Source: Tenuibacillus multivorans
Lineage (GTDB): Bacteria > Bacillota > Bacilli > Bacillales > Alkalibacillaceae
Direction: 5' to 3'
Assembly: GCF_900103915.1 (NCBI RefSeq)
Contig: NZ_FNIG01000001.1
Coordinates: 372,001-436,000 of the forward strand
Length of the DNA stretch: 64,000 bases
The translations under genes and the position numbers were made by a program. The notes beneath the pieces were generated by a model. It did no database searches. It was not told where the DNA came from and saw only the letters and a program-made list of their open reading frames with translations. Position 1 is the stretch's first letter, and each line of letters opens with the position of its first letter. Of the stretch, positions 1 to 8,146 are shown piece by piece.

Positions 1-1127
1 CTATCGGCTAACTCTTGATAGGTTGCACCGGTTCCACCTTCACCGCCATCAACGGAAATGAAGTCAGGTGCTTTGCCCGTCTCCTTCATCGCACGAGCCA
101 AGTCATCTACATCGCGCTGTTGACCAACAACGATTTTAATCCCAACCGGTTTCCCAGCAACATCTCGAATACGTTCAATAAATTCAAGCATCGTATATGG
201 ATCGTCAAATTCTTTAAAGCGGTTCGGGCTATCAACCGTTTGATAAGGTGGAATATTCCGTATTTCAGCGATTTCCTGTGTGACTTTATCAGCTTCAACG
301 TGTCCGCCTCGAGTTTTAGCACCTTGAGCGAGCTTTAATTCAAAGGCTTTGACTTGTTCGATATTTGCTTTTTTCTTTAATTCCTCCCAGGAGATCTCAC
401 CTTCGTGGGTCCGCACGCCAAATAACCCTGGTCCGATTTGCATGATTAAATCTACATTACCTTTTAAATGGTAGTCGGAAACGCCACCTTCACCTGTGTT
501 CATCCATGTTCCTCCAGCACGTCCAAGCCCTAAGGATAACGCTGTAATGGCACGGTCCCCTAAAGCACCGTAGCTCATTCCAGACATACCAATGAGTCCT
601 TTAACTTGAAAAGGGTTTGGGCAATTTTCGCCGATTACAATCACATGGTCATCATCTAGTAAATAAGGTTGGATATCAGTTTTAGTCCGATATTCCTTAC
701 GTGAGAAAAGATATTCTTTTTCGATGTTATAAACATACGATTCAATGACGGGGCTTTGTTCAATAGCTAATTCTTCGGTTAATTTTGGATACATCGTATT
801 TTTTATGTAATAACCTGGTTGATCAAAATCTCGTTGTGATCCAAAGCCGACCATACGTTTGTTGTATTTAGCGGGCAGGACAATGTTTTGATAGTCTTTT
901 CTAGAAAAAGGCTTACCTGAATTATCTTCAGTAAATAAATATTGTCTCAGCTCAGGTCCAATACTTTCAAAAAAATAGCGCATCCTACCTATTAATGGGT
1001 AATTTTTTAAAACGGAATGTCTTTGCTGATTACGGTCAACAAAGTATCCATAGATCATGAAAAACCCTGGAATGATGAGCAAAATTAAAATAATAATTAA
1101 TAATAATAATGAAGCAATCTCAGTCAT
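1..1127 (-). CDS. FMN-binding glutamate synthase family protein, C-terminus cut off by window edge
   Basis: The minus strand is open from an ATG at 1127 (preceded by GGGAGGGG) to the window edge, about 375 codons. The N-terminus is one hydrophobic membrane segment (roughly residues 5-24, rich in Leu and Ile). The rest matches the FMN-binding TIM-barrel domain of glutamate synthase, with GMSGMSYGALGDRA, NTGEGG, GGHVEADKV and SVDGGEGGTGA visible. These residues bind FMN and the iron-sulfur cluster region in the GltB family. It resembles B. subtilis YerD, a stand-alone membrane-anchored relative. Actual substrate and partner are unknown; true glutamate synthase activity would need a glutaminase and an electron donor that are not seen here. 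It is divergent from the antiporter gene at 1266. Confidence 0.85.
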   Translation of the reverse strand, partial: MTEIASLLLLIIILILLIIPGFFMIYGYFVDRNQQRHSVLKNYPLIGRMRYFFESIGPELRQYLFTEDNSGKPFSRKDYQNIVLPAKYNKRMVGFGSQRDFDQPGYYIKNTMYPKLTEELAIEQSPVIESYVYNIEKEYLFSRKEYRTKTDIQPYLLDDDHVIVIGENCPNPFQVKGLIGMSGMSYGALGDRAITALSLGLGRAGGTWMNTGEGGVSDYHLKGNVDLIMQIGPGLFGVRTHEGEISWEELKKKANIEQVKAFELKLAQGAKTRGGHVEADKVTQEIAEIRNIPPYQTVDSPNRFKEFDDPYTMLEFIERIRDVAGKPVGIKIVVGQQRDVDDLARAMKETGKAPDFISVDGGEGGTGATYQELAD

Positions 1128-1265
1128 TGACTCCCCTCCCAAATATATATATAATTTCAAGCGTGAAATTATAAAATAAGTGATTTTAAATTACACCATT
1201 GTCAATATAACACAAAATACACTAATGCATGAGTCTTTTACGTCAATTAGGAGAGGTATTTCAAT

Positions 1266-3062
1266 ATGGAGAGTTTATTATTTAAGTTAATGCTCATTGG
1301 CTCACTCGGCGTTGTTTCCCAATGGATCGCCTGGCGTTATCGAATGCCAGCAATTGTTGTCATGTCGGTTATGGGGCTATTAGCCGGGCCAATTTTTGGT
1401 ATTATAAATCCACAACAGGATCTAGGAGAACTATACGGACCACTTATTTCGATTGCCGTAGGTATTATATTATTTGAAGGAAGTCTTAATTTAGATTTTA
1501 GAGAGATTAAGGGATTAGGGCGTCCAATCGGTCGGATTACGACAATCGGTGCGTTCCTGGCGTGGGTTATTGGTTCCCTAGCTGCGCATTATATCGCAGG
1601 TTTATCTTGGGCGGTAGCATTTGTGATTGGTGCTATCTTTATTGTCACTGGACCTACCGTCATTTTACCGTTACTTCGTCAAGCTAAGTTAAAACCTCGT
1701 CCTGCAGCGATATTAAAATGGGAAGGTATTATTGTTGATCCATTTGGTGCCTTATTAGCTGTGTTTGCTTATGAATTTATTAAATTTTTAACCATGGATC
1801 AGGTGACCTTCACCACAGTTTTATCCTTTTTATTTGCTTCTTTAATAGCCGTTATTATCGGTGCGTTTTTTGGTTATGGGATCGGCTGGATGTTTGAAAA
1901 AGGGTTTGTACCTGAATACTTAAAGTCACCAGTTGTATTGGTTAGCGTGATCATGGCTTTCGTTTTCAGTGATACCGTCATGCACGAAACGGGGTTACTC
2001 GCGGTAACGGTGATGGGGATTACGATTGCTAATATGCATATCTCATCAATCGGAGATATGAGGCATTTTAAAGAAAATATATCGATTCTTCTCATATCAG
2101 TTGTCTTTATTTTGCTAACGGCTTCACTCAATCGTGAGACGCTTTTATCTATATTTGATTGGCATATTATCTTCTTTATATTATTTATGTTATTTATTAA
2201 TCGACCTTTAAGTATATTTTTATCAACGATTAATACCGATCTTACCTTAAAGGAAAAACTGTTAGTTGGTTGGATTGCTCCACGTGGGATTGTAGCTTTA
2301 ACGGTATCTGGATATTTTGCTGAAGTGTTATTAGATGCAGGGTTTGCTGATGCAGATATCTTAACGTCCTTAACATTCGGTCTCGTATTTGCAACGGTAT
2401 GTGCACACGGCTTTTCATTAAGTTGGATAGCGAAAAAACTCGGATTATCTGCTGAAAGTAAACCAGGTGTATTAATTGTTGGATCAAGTAAATTTTCCGC
2501 GAATTTTGCCAAAGTTTTAGAAGATTTAAATATACCTGTTCTAATTAGTGATTCGTCATGGAGTCGCTTGTCACACGCGCGTCGCTTGGGTGTCCCATAT
2601 GAGCATGGGGAAATATTGTCAGAACAAACAGATTATCAAATAGACCTGACCCCGTACGAATATATGATTAGTTTAACGGAATATGACTCGTACAACACGT
2701 TAATTAGCTCTACATTTACCCCGGCATTTGGTCGACAACATTTATACCAGCTCCCCCTTCAGGTTAATCAAGGCGATCAATTGGAGGATGTTAGTAATCA
2801 CATTAGTGGTCGATTGTTATTTGAGGAACGGGCTAATTGGAGCTTATTAAATGAAAAAATTAATAAAGGTTATCTTTTCAAAAGGACGATGATTACGGAA
2901 CAATTTTCGTTTGAGCAATTTTTAGAAGAATTAAATGATGAAAGTATTTTATTATTGGTTGTGAGAAAATCAGGATCCATTGATTTCTTTACACCAACTA
3001 ACGACGTTCGAGCTGAAACGGGAGATACCGTGGTCAGTCTACAAAAACCGAATCAAATGTAG
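1266..3062 (+). CDS. CPA1-family Na+/H+ (cation:proton) antiporter with C-terminal nucleotide-binding domain
   Basis: The 598-residue product has about 12 membrane helices over residues 1-395 followed by a soluble region. Family motifs include FEGSLNL, GPTVILPLLRQ and KWEGIIVDPFGALLAV, the last carrying the ion-binding acidic residues of CPA1 exchangers. The soluble part begins with GVLIVGSSKFSANFAKVLEDL (broken here into a Rossmann-like GxGxxxxx pattern near residue 400), resembling an RCK/TrkA-N nucleotide-binding domain. The likely role is Na+ or K+ extrusion in exchange for protons at the cytoplasmic membrane, in pH and salt homeostasis. It stands alone, divergent from the glutamate-synthase-like gene, and ends in a strong terminator. 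The start ATG follows GGAGAGGTAT. Confidence 0.88.
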   Translation: MESLLFKLMLIGSLGVVSQWIAWRYRMPAIVVMSVMGLLAGPIFGIINPQQDLGELYGPLISIAVGIILFEGSLNLDFREIKGLGRPIGRITTIGAFLAWVIGSLAAHYIAGLSWAVAFVIGAIFIVTGPTVILPLLRQAKLKPRPAAILKWEGIIVDPFGALLAVFAYEFIKFLTMDQVTFTTVLSFLFASLIAVIIGAFFGYGIGWMFEKGFVPEYLKSPVVLVSVIMAFVFSDTVMHETGLLAVTVMGITIANMHISSIGDMRHFKENISILLISVVFILLTASLNRETLLSIFDWHIIFFILFMLFINRPLSIFLSTINTDLTLKEKLLVGWIAPRGIVALTVSGYFAEVLLDAGFADADILTSLTFGLVFATVCAHGFSLSWIAKKLGLSAESKPGVLIVGSSKFSANFAKVLEDLNIPVLISDSSWSRLSHARRLGVPYEHGEILSEQTDYQIDLTPYEYMISLTEYDSYNTLISSTFTPAFGRQHLYQLPLQVNQGDQLEDVSNHISGRLLFEERANWSLLNEKINKGYLFKRTMITEQFSFEQFLEELNDESILLLVVRKSGSIDFFTPTNDVRAETGDTVVSLQKPNQM

Positions 3063-3074
3063 GAATATGACACG

Positions 3075-3117
3075 AACCAGCTATCAAGATTTTTTTAGAT
3101 AGCTGGTTTATTTTTTA
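3075..3117 (+). terminator. Rho-independent terminator of the antiporter gene
   Basis: AACCAGCTATC (3075-3085) and GATAGCTGGTT (3098-3108) form an 11-bp perfect stem followed by TATTTTTTAT. Confidence 0.9.
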
Positions 3118-3435
3118 TAGAAATAGGGTAGACAAAAACAGCTTATTATGTCAGAATATTTTAACAATATAATAATTATCATTATATTTTAATGGATATC
3201 ATTTCCTTTATGGGCAGATTGTGAGTAATTTTAACTATAATGTAGTAATTCAAAACATAATAAAGAATAATAATTTTATGACCAAAAACATACACCTATA
3301 ATATATTAAATTGATTTAAATCACATCATATGCCATTTGTAAGAGAATGTCATAATCATATATTATTAAATAGATAACGCATGGGCAATTACATATTTTT
3401 GTTAAAATATAGCATGGCATGGAGGGAGGAAAATA
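3118..3435. other. AT-rich gene-free region upstream of the TRAP operon
   Basis: This stretch of about 320 bp between the antiporter terminator and dctQ is very AT-rich and has no convincing ORF. It must hold the promoter of the TRAP operon; several TATAAT-like hexamers occur but none stands out with a good -35 box. No recognisable riboswitch or cre-like site was seen. A strong ribosome binding site, GGAGGGAGGA, sits at 3421-3430. Confidence 0.5.
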
Positions 3436-4035
3436 GTGAATAAGAGTGAAGAGAACTCGCAATCTAATTTTTTGGTTAAAGCTTTGAACGCCATTGATCG
3501 TGCGATTTTAAAAATTGAAGAATTCATATTAAGTGCTTCAGTTATTATTATTGCTTTAATGGTTTGTTCGAATGTTATAAGTCGGGAATTATTTGGACCA
3601 AGTATTGTGTTTCATGCAGAAATAGCTAAGTTTGCGATTATTATTTCAACGTTTATGGGGATTAGCTACGCTGCACGAAAGGGAAGACACATCAGTATGT
3701 CTGCTGTCTACGATACAGTTCCGTGGTTTTTGCGTAAGGCCATGGCTATCATTATTCCTCTAGGTACTTCTTTAGCATTATTTGCTTTAGCGTATGTTTC
3801 ATACAATTATGTCAATGGAATTTATGAAACGGGTAAAACGACTACTGTACTAGAAGTTCCATTGTATTTGATGTATATGTTTGTTCCATTAGGATTCTTA
3901 ATGGGTGGCATACAATATTTACGTAATCTATACGTTAATATTGTCAATAAAGAAGTTTACATCGGTACGGATGCATTAGATTATAACGATATCAAACCAG
4001 AGGATCGTGATGCCGATGAGCAGATGCAAGTATAA
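3436..4035 (+). CDS. dctQ: TRAP transporter small permease subunit (DctQ family)
   Basis: The 199-residue membrane protein has four predicted helices (roughly residues 30-52, 66-86, 106-130, 148-168), the topology of DctQ subunits. In tripartite ATP-independent periplasmic transporters DctQ pairs with DctM to form the membrane complex. The motif FHAEIAKFAIIISTFMGISYA matches the conserved helix-2 region in pattern (shown without spacing only in part: EIAKF, TFMGISYAARKGRH). The start is GTG at 3436, 5 nt after GGAGGGAGGA. Order Q-M-P with short gaps (24 and about 48 bp) indicates one operon. Substrate cannot be read from this subunit. Confidence 0.9.
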   Translation: MNKSEENSQSNFLVKALNAIDRAILKIEEFILSASVIIIALMVCSNVISRELFGPSIVFHAEIAKFAIIISTFMGISYAARKGRHISMSAVYDTVPWFLRKAMAIIIPLGTSLALFALAYVSYNYVNGIYETGKTTTVLEVPLYLMYMFVPLGFLMGGIQYLRNLYVNIVNKEVYIGTDALDYNDIKPEDRDADEQMQV

Positions 4036-4059
4036 ATTTAATAAGGTGAGGAAATCTAT

Positions 4060-5331
4060 ATGCTGACGGTAATGTTAGGGATTATGGTAGTTTTACTATT
4101 GTTTAATTTCCCTATGATGATTCCTTTAATTCTTGCTCCGTTTCTCGTTGTATTATTAGGTTATACAACTTTTAATTTAGATTCATCGATTATGGTTGGG
4201 CAATTAATTACAGGGATTGAATCATATTCGTTATTATGTGTTCCGTTGTTTATATTTGCAGCGGATATTATGACATCAGGTCGAACATCTAATCGCCTCC
4301 TAGATTTGGTTGGATCTTTTATTGGTCATATTCGTGGTGGTTATGCGGTAACTACTGCGGCAGCTTGTACTTTATTTGGTTCTATTTCAGGCTCCACACA
4401 GGCTACAGTTGTTGCGGTTGGTCGACCAATGCGTGAACGTTTATTAAAAGCAGGCTATAAGGATTCAAGCGCGATGGCATTAATTATAAATGCCAGTGAC
4501 GTAGCTCTATTAGTTCCGCCAAGTATTGGTTTAATCATGTATGGTCTCGTGTCAGGAGAATCGATTGGAGATTTATTCATAGCAGGTATTATACCGGGTG
4601 TTATCGTATTCTTGGCTTTTGCTACATATAGTGTAATTTATGCTAAGATAAAAAATATCCCGCTTACGGATAAGGCAACCTGGAAGCAGCGTGGTCAAGC
4701 ATTAAAAAATGCTATATTACCACTTGGATTCCCAATATTAGTTATTGGCGGTATTTATATGGGATGGTTCACTGCAACTGAAGCTGCAGGTGTATCTGTC
4801 TTATATGCCTTAGCTTTGGAAGTCATTATTTATCGATCCATACATTTAAAGCAAATCCCAAGTATTGCTTTATCGACTGGGTTGGTCACATCTGCTGTAT
4901 TCATATTAGTTGCAGGCGGGCAAGTATTCGCCTATTTAGTGAACTTAGAAAGAATACCACAGATGCTTTCTGAAGCCATTTTAGGTTCAGATCCAAGTCA
5001 AATATATGTTTTACTTATTGTGACACTATTCTTCTTTATTGGATGTATGTTTGTAGATCCAATTGTTGTGATTTTAGTGTTAACACCAATTTTCTTACCA
5101 ATTGCTGAAGGTGTGGGGGTTGATCCAATTCACTTAGGAATTATCATTACCTTCCAGGCAGCATTGGGGTCGGCAACACCACCATTTGGGGTCGATATAT
5201 TCACGGCCAGTGCGGTGTTTAATAAGCCATATATGGAAGTCATTAAAGGGACACCACCTTTCATTATAATCATGGTGTTAATATCTATTTTACTCATTTT
5301 CTTTGAAGAGATTTCTCTTTTATTATTATAA
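4060..5331 (+). CDS. dctM: TRAP transporter large permease subunit (DctM family)
   Basis: The 423-residue product is strongly hydrophobic with about 12 helices, as in DctM subunits of the IT superfamily. Characteristic stretches include GSISGSTQATVVAVGRP near residue 110, ASDVALLVPPSIGLIMYG near residue 150, and GSATPPFGVDIF near residue 370. It is the channel subunit that moves substrate with Na+ or H+. It lies between dctQ and dctP, with an AAGGTGAGG ribosome binding site before ATG 4060. Length is normal for the family. Confidence 0.93.
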   Translation: MLTVMLGIMVVLLLFNFPMMIPLILAPFLVVLLGYTTFNLDSSIMVGQLITGIESYSLLCVPLFIFAADIMTSGRTSNRLLDLVGSFIGHIRGGYAVTTAAACTLFGSISGSTQATVVAVGRPMRERLLKAGYKDSSAMALIINASDVALLVPPSIGLIMYGLVSGESIGDLFIAGIIPGVIVFLAFATYSVIYAKIKNIPLTDKATWKQRGQALKNAILPLGFPILVIGGIYMGWFTATEAAGVSVLYALALEVIIYRSIHLKQIPSIALSTGLVTSAVFILVAGGQVFAYLVNLERIPQMLSEAILGSDPSQIYVLLIVTLFFFIGCMFVDPIVVILVLTPIFLPIAEGVGVDPIHLGIIITFQAALGSATPPFGVDIFTASAVFNKPYMEVIKGTPPFIIIMVLISILLIFFEEISLLLL

Positions 5332-5379
5332 GGGAGATCTTGACATAAATTTTTTTAAATAACATAGGGGGTTTTTACA

Positions 5380-6516
5380 ATTTTTAAACGAAAGTTTTTC
5401 TTGTTAGCAGTATTAATGTTAACATTAGGGCTGTTTTTAGCAGCATGCGGAGGTTCAGATGATGGTTCTGAAGAAGATACTCCGGAAGAAGATAATACAG
5501 GTGATACAGGTAGTGAAGGCGATTCATCAGAAGGTGAATCTGAATCAGCTAGTGATATAGAAGAACAAGAATGGTTATTCGTAACGGAAGAGCAAGACGG
5601 ACAAGTTCAATATGAGTATGCGGAAGAATTCGCGAATCGTATTTCTGAGAAATCAGGTGGAAAAATCACGGTTACACCATATGAATTTGGTGGTCTAGGA
5701 GATGAAGTTGACCAAGTAGAACAGCTACAAAACGGTGCCGTTCAATTAGCGGTTACGTCACCTGGTTTCATTGGTAACATGGTTAAAGAAAGCCAAATCT
5801 TTGCGTTGCATTTCTTATTCCCGGATAGTGTTGAACAAACACAGGAAATTCTAAATACGAGTGAAGCGTTAAACCAAGATTTAGTTAAACAATATCAAGA
5901 ACATGGTTTAACACCACTATCATTCTGGTCAGAAGGTTTCATGCAGTGGACTGCTAATAAACCTTTAGAACAACCAAGTGATTTTGAAAACTTCAAGATG
6001 CGTGTTCAAACGTCACCATTAATTATTGAGTCATACGAAGCTTATGGTGCAAATCCACAGTCTATGAGCTGGGGTGACCTATACACTGGTCTAGATCAAG
6101 GTACAGTTGATGGTCAAGAAAACCCAATTTTCTTTATTGCGGATGCATCATTTAACGAAGTGCAAGATTATATGATGCTTTCTAGACACAACAACTATGT
6201 TGCAACAACAACTGTTAACTCTGAGTGGTATGAAGGTTTAAGTGAAGAAGTACAGACTATGGTTGATGAAACCGTAGATGAAATGCAAGAATGGGTATTT
6301 GAAGAACAAAAAGCTCAAAACGAGGATTTCTTAGAACAAATTAAGACTGATACTGATACACCAACAGAAGTAGTTGAATTATCTGAAGAACAACGTGAAG
6401 CGTTTAGAGAATTAGCAGTTCCTGTTCGTGACTTCTATCGTAACGAAGTCTCAACTGTAGATGGTGCTATTTTAGATAAGTTAATCGAAGAAATCGAAGC
6501 AGCTACAGCTGAATAA
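5380..6516 (+). CDS. dctP: TRAP transporter substrate-binding lipoprotein (DctP family), apparent ATT start
   Basis: The product is the extracytoplasmic binding protein of the TRAP system. Read from ATT 5380 it has a classical lipoprotein signal: positively charged FKRK, a hydrophobic run, and lipobox LAAC with Cys23. An acidic Ser/Glu/Asp linker follows (to about residue 65), then a DctP domain with QLQNGAVQLAV and FKMRVQTSPL. No ATG, GTG or TTG lies between the in-frame stop at 5365-5367 and TTG 5401; starting at 5401 would lose the charged N-region. ATAGGGGG at 5364-5371 is ideally spaced for ATT 5380. TTG 5401 remains the alternative. The acidic linker fits a protein exposed to salt. Ligand unknown; organic acids are common in the family. 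Confidence 0.88.
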   Translation: MFKRKFFLLAVLMLTLGLFLAACGGSDDGSEEDTPEEDNTGDTGSEGDSSEGESESASDIEEQEWLFVTEEQDGQVQYEYAEEFANRISEKSGGKITVTPYEFGGLGDEVDQVEQLQNGAVQLAVTSPGFIGNMVKESQIFALHFLFPDSVEQTQEILNTSEALNQDLVKQYQEHGLTPLSFWSEGFMQWTANKPLEQPSDFENFKMRVQTSPLIIESYEAYGANPQSMSWGDLYTGLDQGTVDGQENPIFFIADASFNEVQDYMMLSRHNNYVATTTVNSEWYEGLSEEVQTMVDETVDEMQEWVFEEQKAQNEDFLEQIKTDTDTPTEVVELSEEQREAFRELAVPVRDFYRNEVSTVDGAILDKLIEEIEAATAE

Positions 6517-6530
6517 TAGGATTTTTATAT

Positions 6531-6562
6531 AACCCAATGGAGTGAATAAACTTCATTGGGTT
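6531..6562 (+). terminator. Hairpin after dctP, probable terminator
   Basis: AACCCAATG (6531-6539) pairs perfectly with CATTGGGTT (6554-6562). The following bases are only modestly T-rich, so termination may be weak. Confidence 0.6.
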
Positions 6563-6589
6563 ATGTTTAGCTTGTGTCTAATTTCTTAA

Positions 6590-6618
6590 TTGACTTAAAA
6601 CAAGACATCTATTATGAT
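6590..6618 (+). promoter_or_regulatory. SigA-type promoter of the Mn riboswitch-terC unit
   Basis: TTGACT (6590-6595) and TATGAT (6613-6618) are separated by exactly 17 bp. Transcription would begin about 6625, shortly before the riboswitch aptamer. Confidence 0.75.
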
Positions 6619-6645
6619 AAAAGTAACAAAATAAAATGATATCTC

Positions 6646-6775
6646 TTAAAAGGGGAGTAGCTTGTAACGTTATAGTCGTCATTTCGAGATGATATATTCT
6701 CCGGCTATAACGACAACGATCCTATGTTGTGAGCGAGACCTTTACGTTAACGTGACGTTACGTAAAGGTTTTTTA
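6646..6775 (+). promoter_or_regulatory. yybP-ykoY (Mn2+) riboswitch with terminator expression platform
   Basis: The segment begins with AAAAGGGGAGTAGC, the hallmark 5' strand of the yybP-ykoY class. Stems are visible: CGTTATAG (6668-6675) with CTATAACG (6705-6712), and ACAAC (6713-6717) with GTTGT (6726-6730). The conserved GCGAGACC leads into the hairpin ACCTTTACGT (6738-6747) / ACGTAAAGGT (6760-6769), followed by TTTTTT. This class senses Mn2+ and switches on exporters such as TerC or MntP proteins. The next gene is a TerC homologue, which is the expected arrangement. Confidence 0.88.
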
Positions 6776-6785
6776 TATGTCTTTA

Positions 6786-6825
6786 GCCTTTACCGTTACG
6801 TTTGCGGTAAAGGCTTTTTCTTTTT
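6786..6825 (+). terminator. Second terminator-like hairpin in the terC leader
   Basis: GCCTTTACCG (6786-6795) pairs with CGGTAAAGGC (6805-6814) and is followed by TTTTTCTTTTT. The stem sequence resembles the riboswitch terminator just upstream, suggesting duplication. Confidence 0.8.
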
Positions 6826-6830
6826 CCACT

Positions 6831-7170
6831 AGGCTGTTTTCGTATTTGTTGTTGTTTTAGAACCAATGATCAGATAATGGGTGAAAGAATATTGATGAGC
6901 GATAGGCGGCGACTCCTGGTCGGCTAAAGGCGGCCACGTCCTGCGCCTGCGGTTACTCGGCGCAAACTTACGCAAGGATGTAACGCAAGTAGCATTTGTG
7001 GCCAACGCCGACACTAGCACGTCGTGTGCGTCGCGGGACAGCACGAGTCGAAAATCACGCAAAGTGAACGGTAGTGAGCTTTGGGAAGTTGAGGCCGTGC
7101 CCGCGGAAAGCGTCCGCCGATAGCGAATCAATATCATGCTAAATAGCAACAAAGTTTACGAAAAGAGCCT
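6831..7170. repeat. Structured intergenic repeat, long version (copy A), with terminal inverted repeats
   Basis: The element is bounded by AGGCTGTTTTCGTA (6831-6844) and TACGAAAAGAGCCT (7157-7170), which are inverted copies with one mismatch. The interior carries GACTCCTGGTCGGCTAAA, CCAACGCCGACACT and GCCCGCGGAAAGCG, shared with the copies near 10.8, 29.5 and 41.8 kb. The interior is clearly richer in G+C than its surroundings. It sits between the second terminator of the terC leader and the terC start codon, so read-through RNA would include it. No transposase is encoded; it behaves like a small non-autonomous repeat. Confidence 0.75.
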
Positions 7171-7255
7171 TCTACAAAAAGCCCTTATTTTATTTTTTCA
7201 GTATAAAAAGACATGGTTTGTATTTAAACTATAAGGGTAAGGGAGCGATCGAATA

Positions 7256-8053
7256 ATGGAAGCAGGACTATTACTGGAATACGGTTGGGTACTACTCGTC
7301 TTAATTGGATTAGAAGGGATTTTAGCAGCAGATAACGCCCTTGTTTTAGCTATTATGGTTAAACATTTGCCAGAAAAACAACGTAAAAAAGCGTTGTTCT
7401 ATGGTCTGTTTGGTGCGTTCATATTACGTTTAGGATCATTATTTATTATTTCCTTTTTAGTGGATGTCTGGCAAGTCCAAGCGATAGGATCCATATACCT
7501 ACTTTATATTGCTGTTAATCATATTGTTAAGAAATACGTTAAAAAAGATGAAGAAGAAACTGCAGAGGAGGAAAATGCCAAGCGGGATGTCAAAGGATCT
7601 GGCTTTTGGATGACGGTTGTTAAAGTAGAGTTCGCAGATATAGCTTTTGCGGTAGATTCCATTTTAGCTGCAGTAGCTTTAGCTGTTGCTTTACCAGGAA
7701 CCCCACTACCACAAATCGGTGGCATGGATGGAGGCCAATTTACAGTTGTTTTACTAGGTGGCTTAATCGGTGTTATCATTATGCGTTTTGCCGCCACCTA
7801 TTTTGTCAAATTGTTAAAACAACGCCCTGGTTTAGAAACAGCAGCTTTTATTATTGTAGGCTGGGTTGGTGTTAAGCTAGCTGTCATTACGATGTCCCAC
7901 GAAGATATCGGTTGGATACCATATGATTTTGCCCATTCTGGTTTATGGAAGGCGATATTTTATATCGTGCTCGTTGCGATTGCCGCAATAGGCTGGTTTG
8001 GTTCAAAAAAGGAAGACATAGCGGAAGAAGAACTAGAACCGTTAAATGATTAA
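7256..8053 (+). CDS. TerC family membrane protein, probable Mn2+ exporter
   Basis: The 265-residue product has about seven helices. The signature residues of TerC proteins are present: GLEGILAADNALVLAIMVKHL in pattern (EGILAADNALV near residue 22) and KVEFADIAFAVDSILAA near residue 122, whose acidic residues bind metal in the membrane. TerC proteins export Mn2+ and in some bacteria metallate secreted enzymes. The yybP-ykoY riboswitch upstream supports this directly. B. subtilis YkoY and YceF are relatives. The cytoplasmic loop around residue 100 is rich in Glu and Lys. ATG 7256 follows AAGGGAGCG. A terminator follows immediately. Confidence 0.9.
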   Translation: MEAGLLLEYGWVLLVLIGLEGILAADNALVLAIMVKHLPEKQRKKALFYGLFGAFILRLGSLFIISFLVDVWQVQAIGSIYLLYIAVNHIVKKYVKKDEEETAEEENAKRDVKGSGFWMTVVKVEFADIAFAVDSILAAVALAVALPGTPLPQIGGMDGGQFTVVLLGGLIGVIIMRFAATYFVKLLKQRPGLETAAFIIVGWVGVKLAVITMSHEDIGWIPYDFAHSGLWKAIFYIVLVAIAAIGWFGSKKEDIAEEELEPLND

Positions 8054-8060
8054 TCGATGA

Positions 8061-8097
8061 AAGAACTAATCCATTGGTTGGATTAGTTCTTTTTTTA
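8061..8097 (+). terminator. Rho-independent terminator of terC
   Basis: AAGAACTAATCCA (8061-8073) pairs with TGGATTAGTTCTT (8079-8091), followed by a T run. Confidence 0.92.
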
Positions 8098-8146
8098 TTT
8101 TACAAACATATACTAATATACTGACTGATACTTGAGGGGGCAAAAT

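Noticed and set aside
6829-7152. Open frame of 107 codons on the minus strand between the riboswitch and terC
   Set aside because: It lies entirely within structured repeat copy A and owes its length to the G+C-rich repeat; there is no ribosome binding site or family resemblance.
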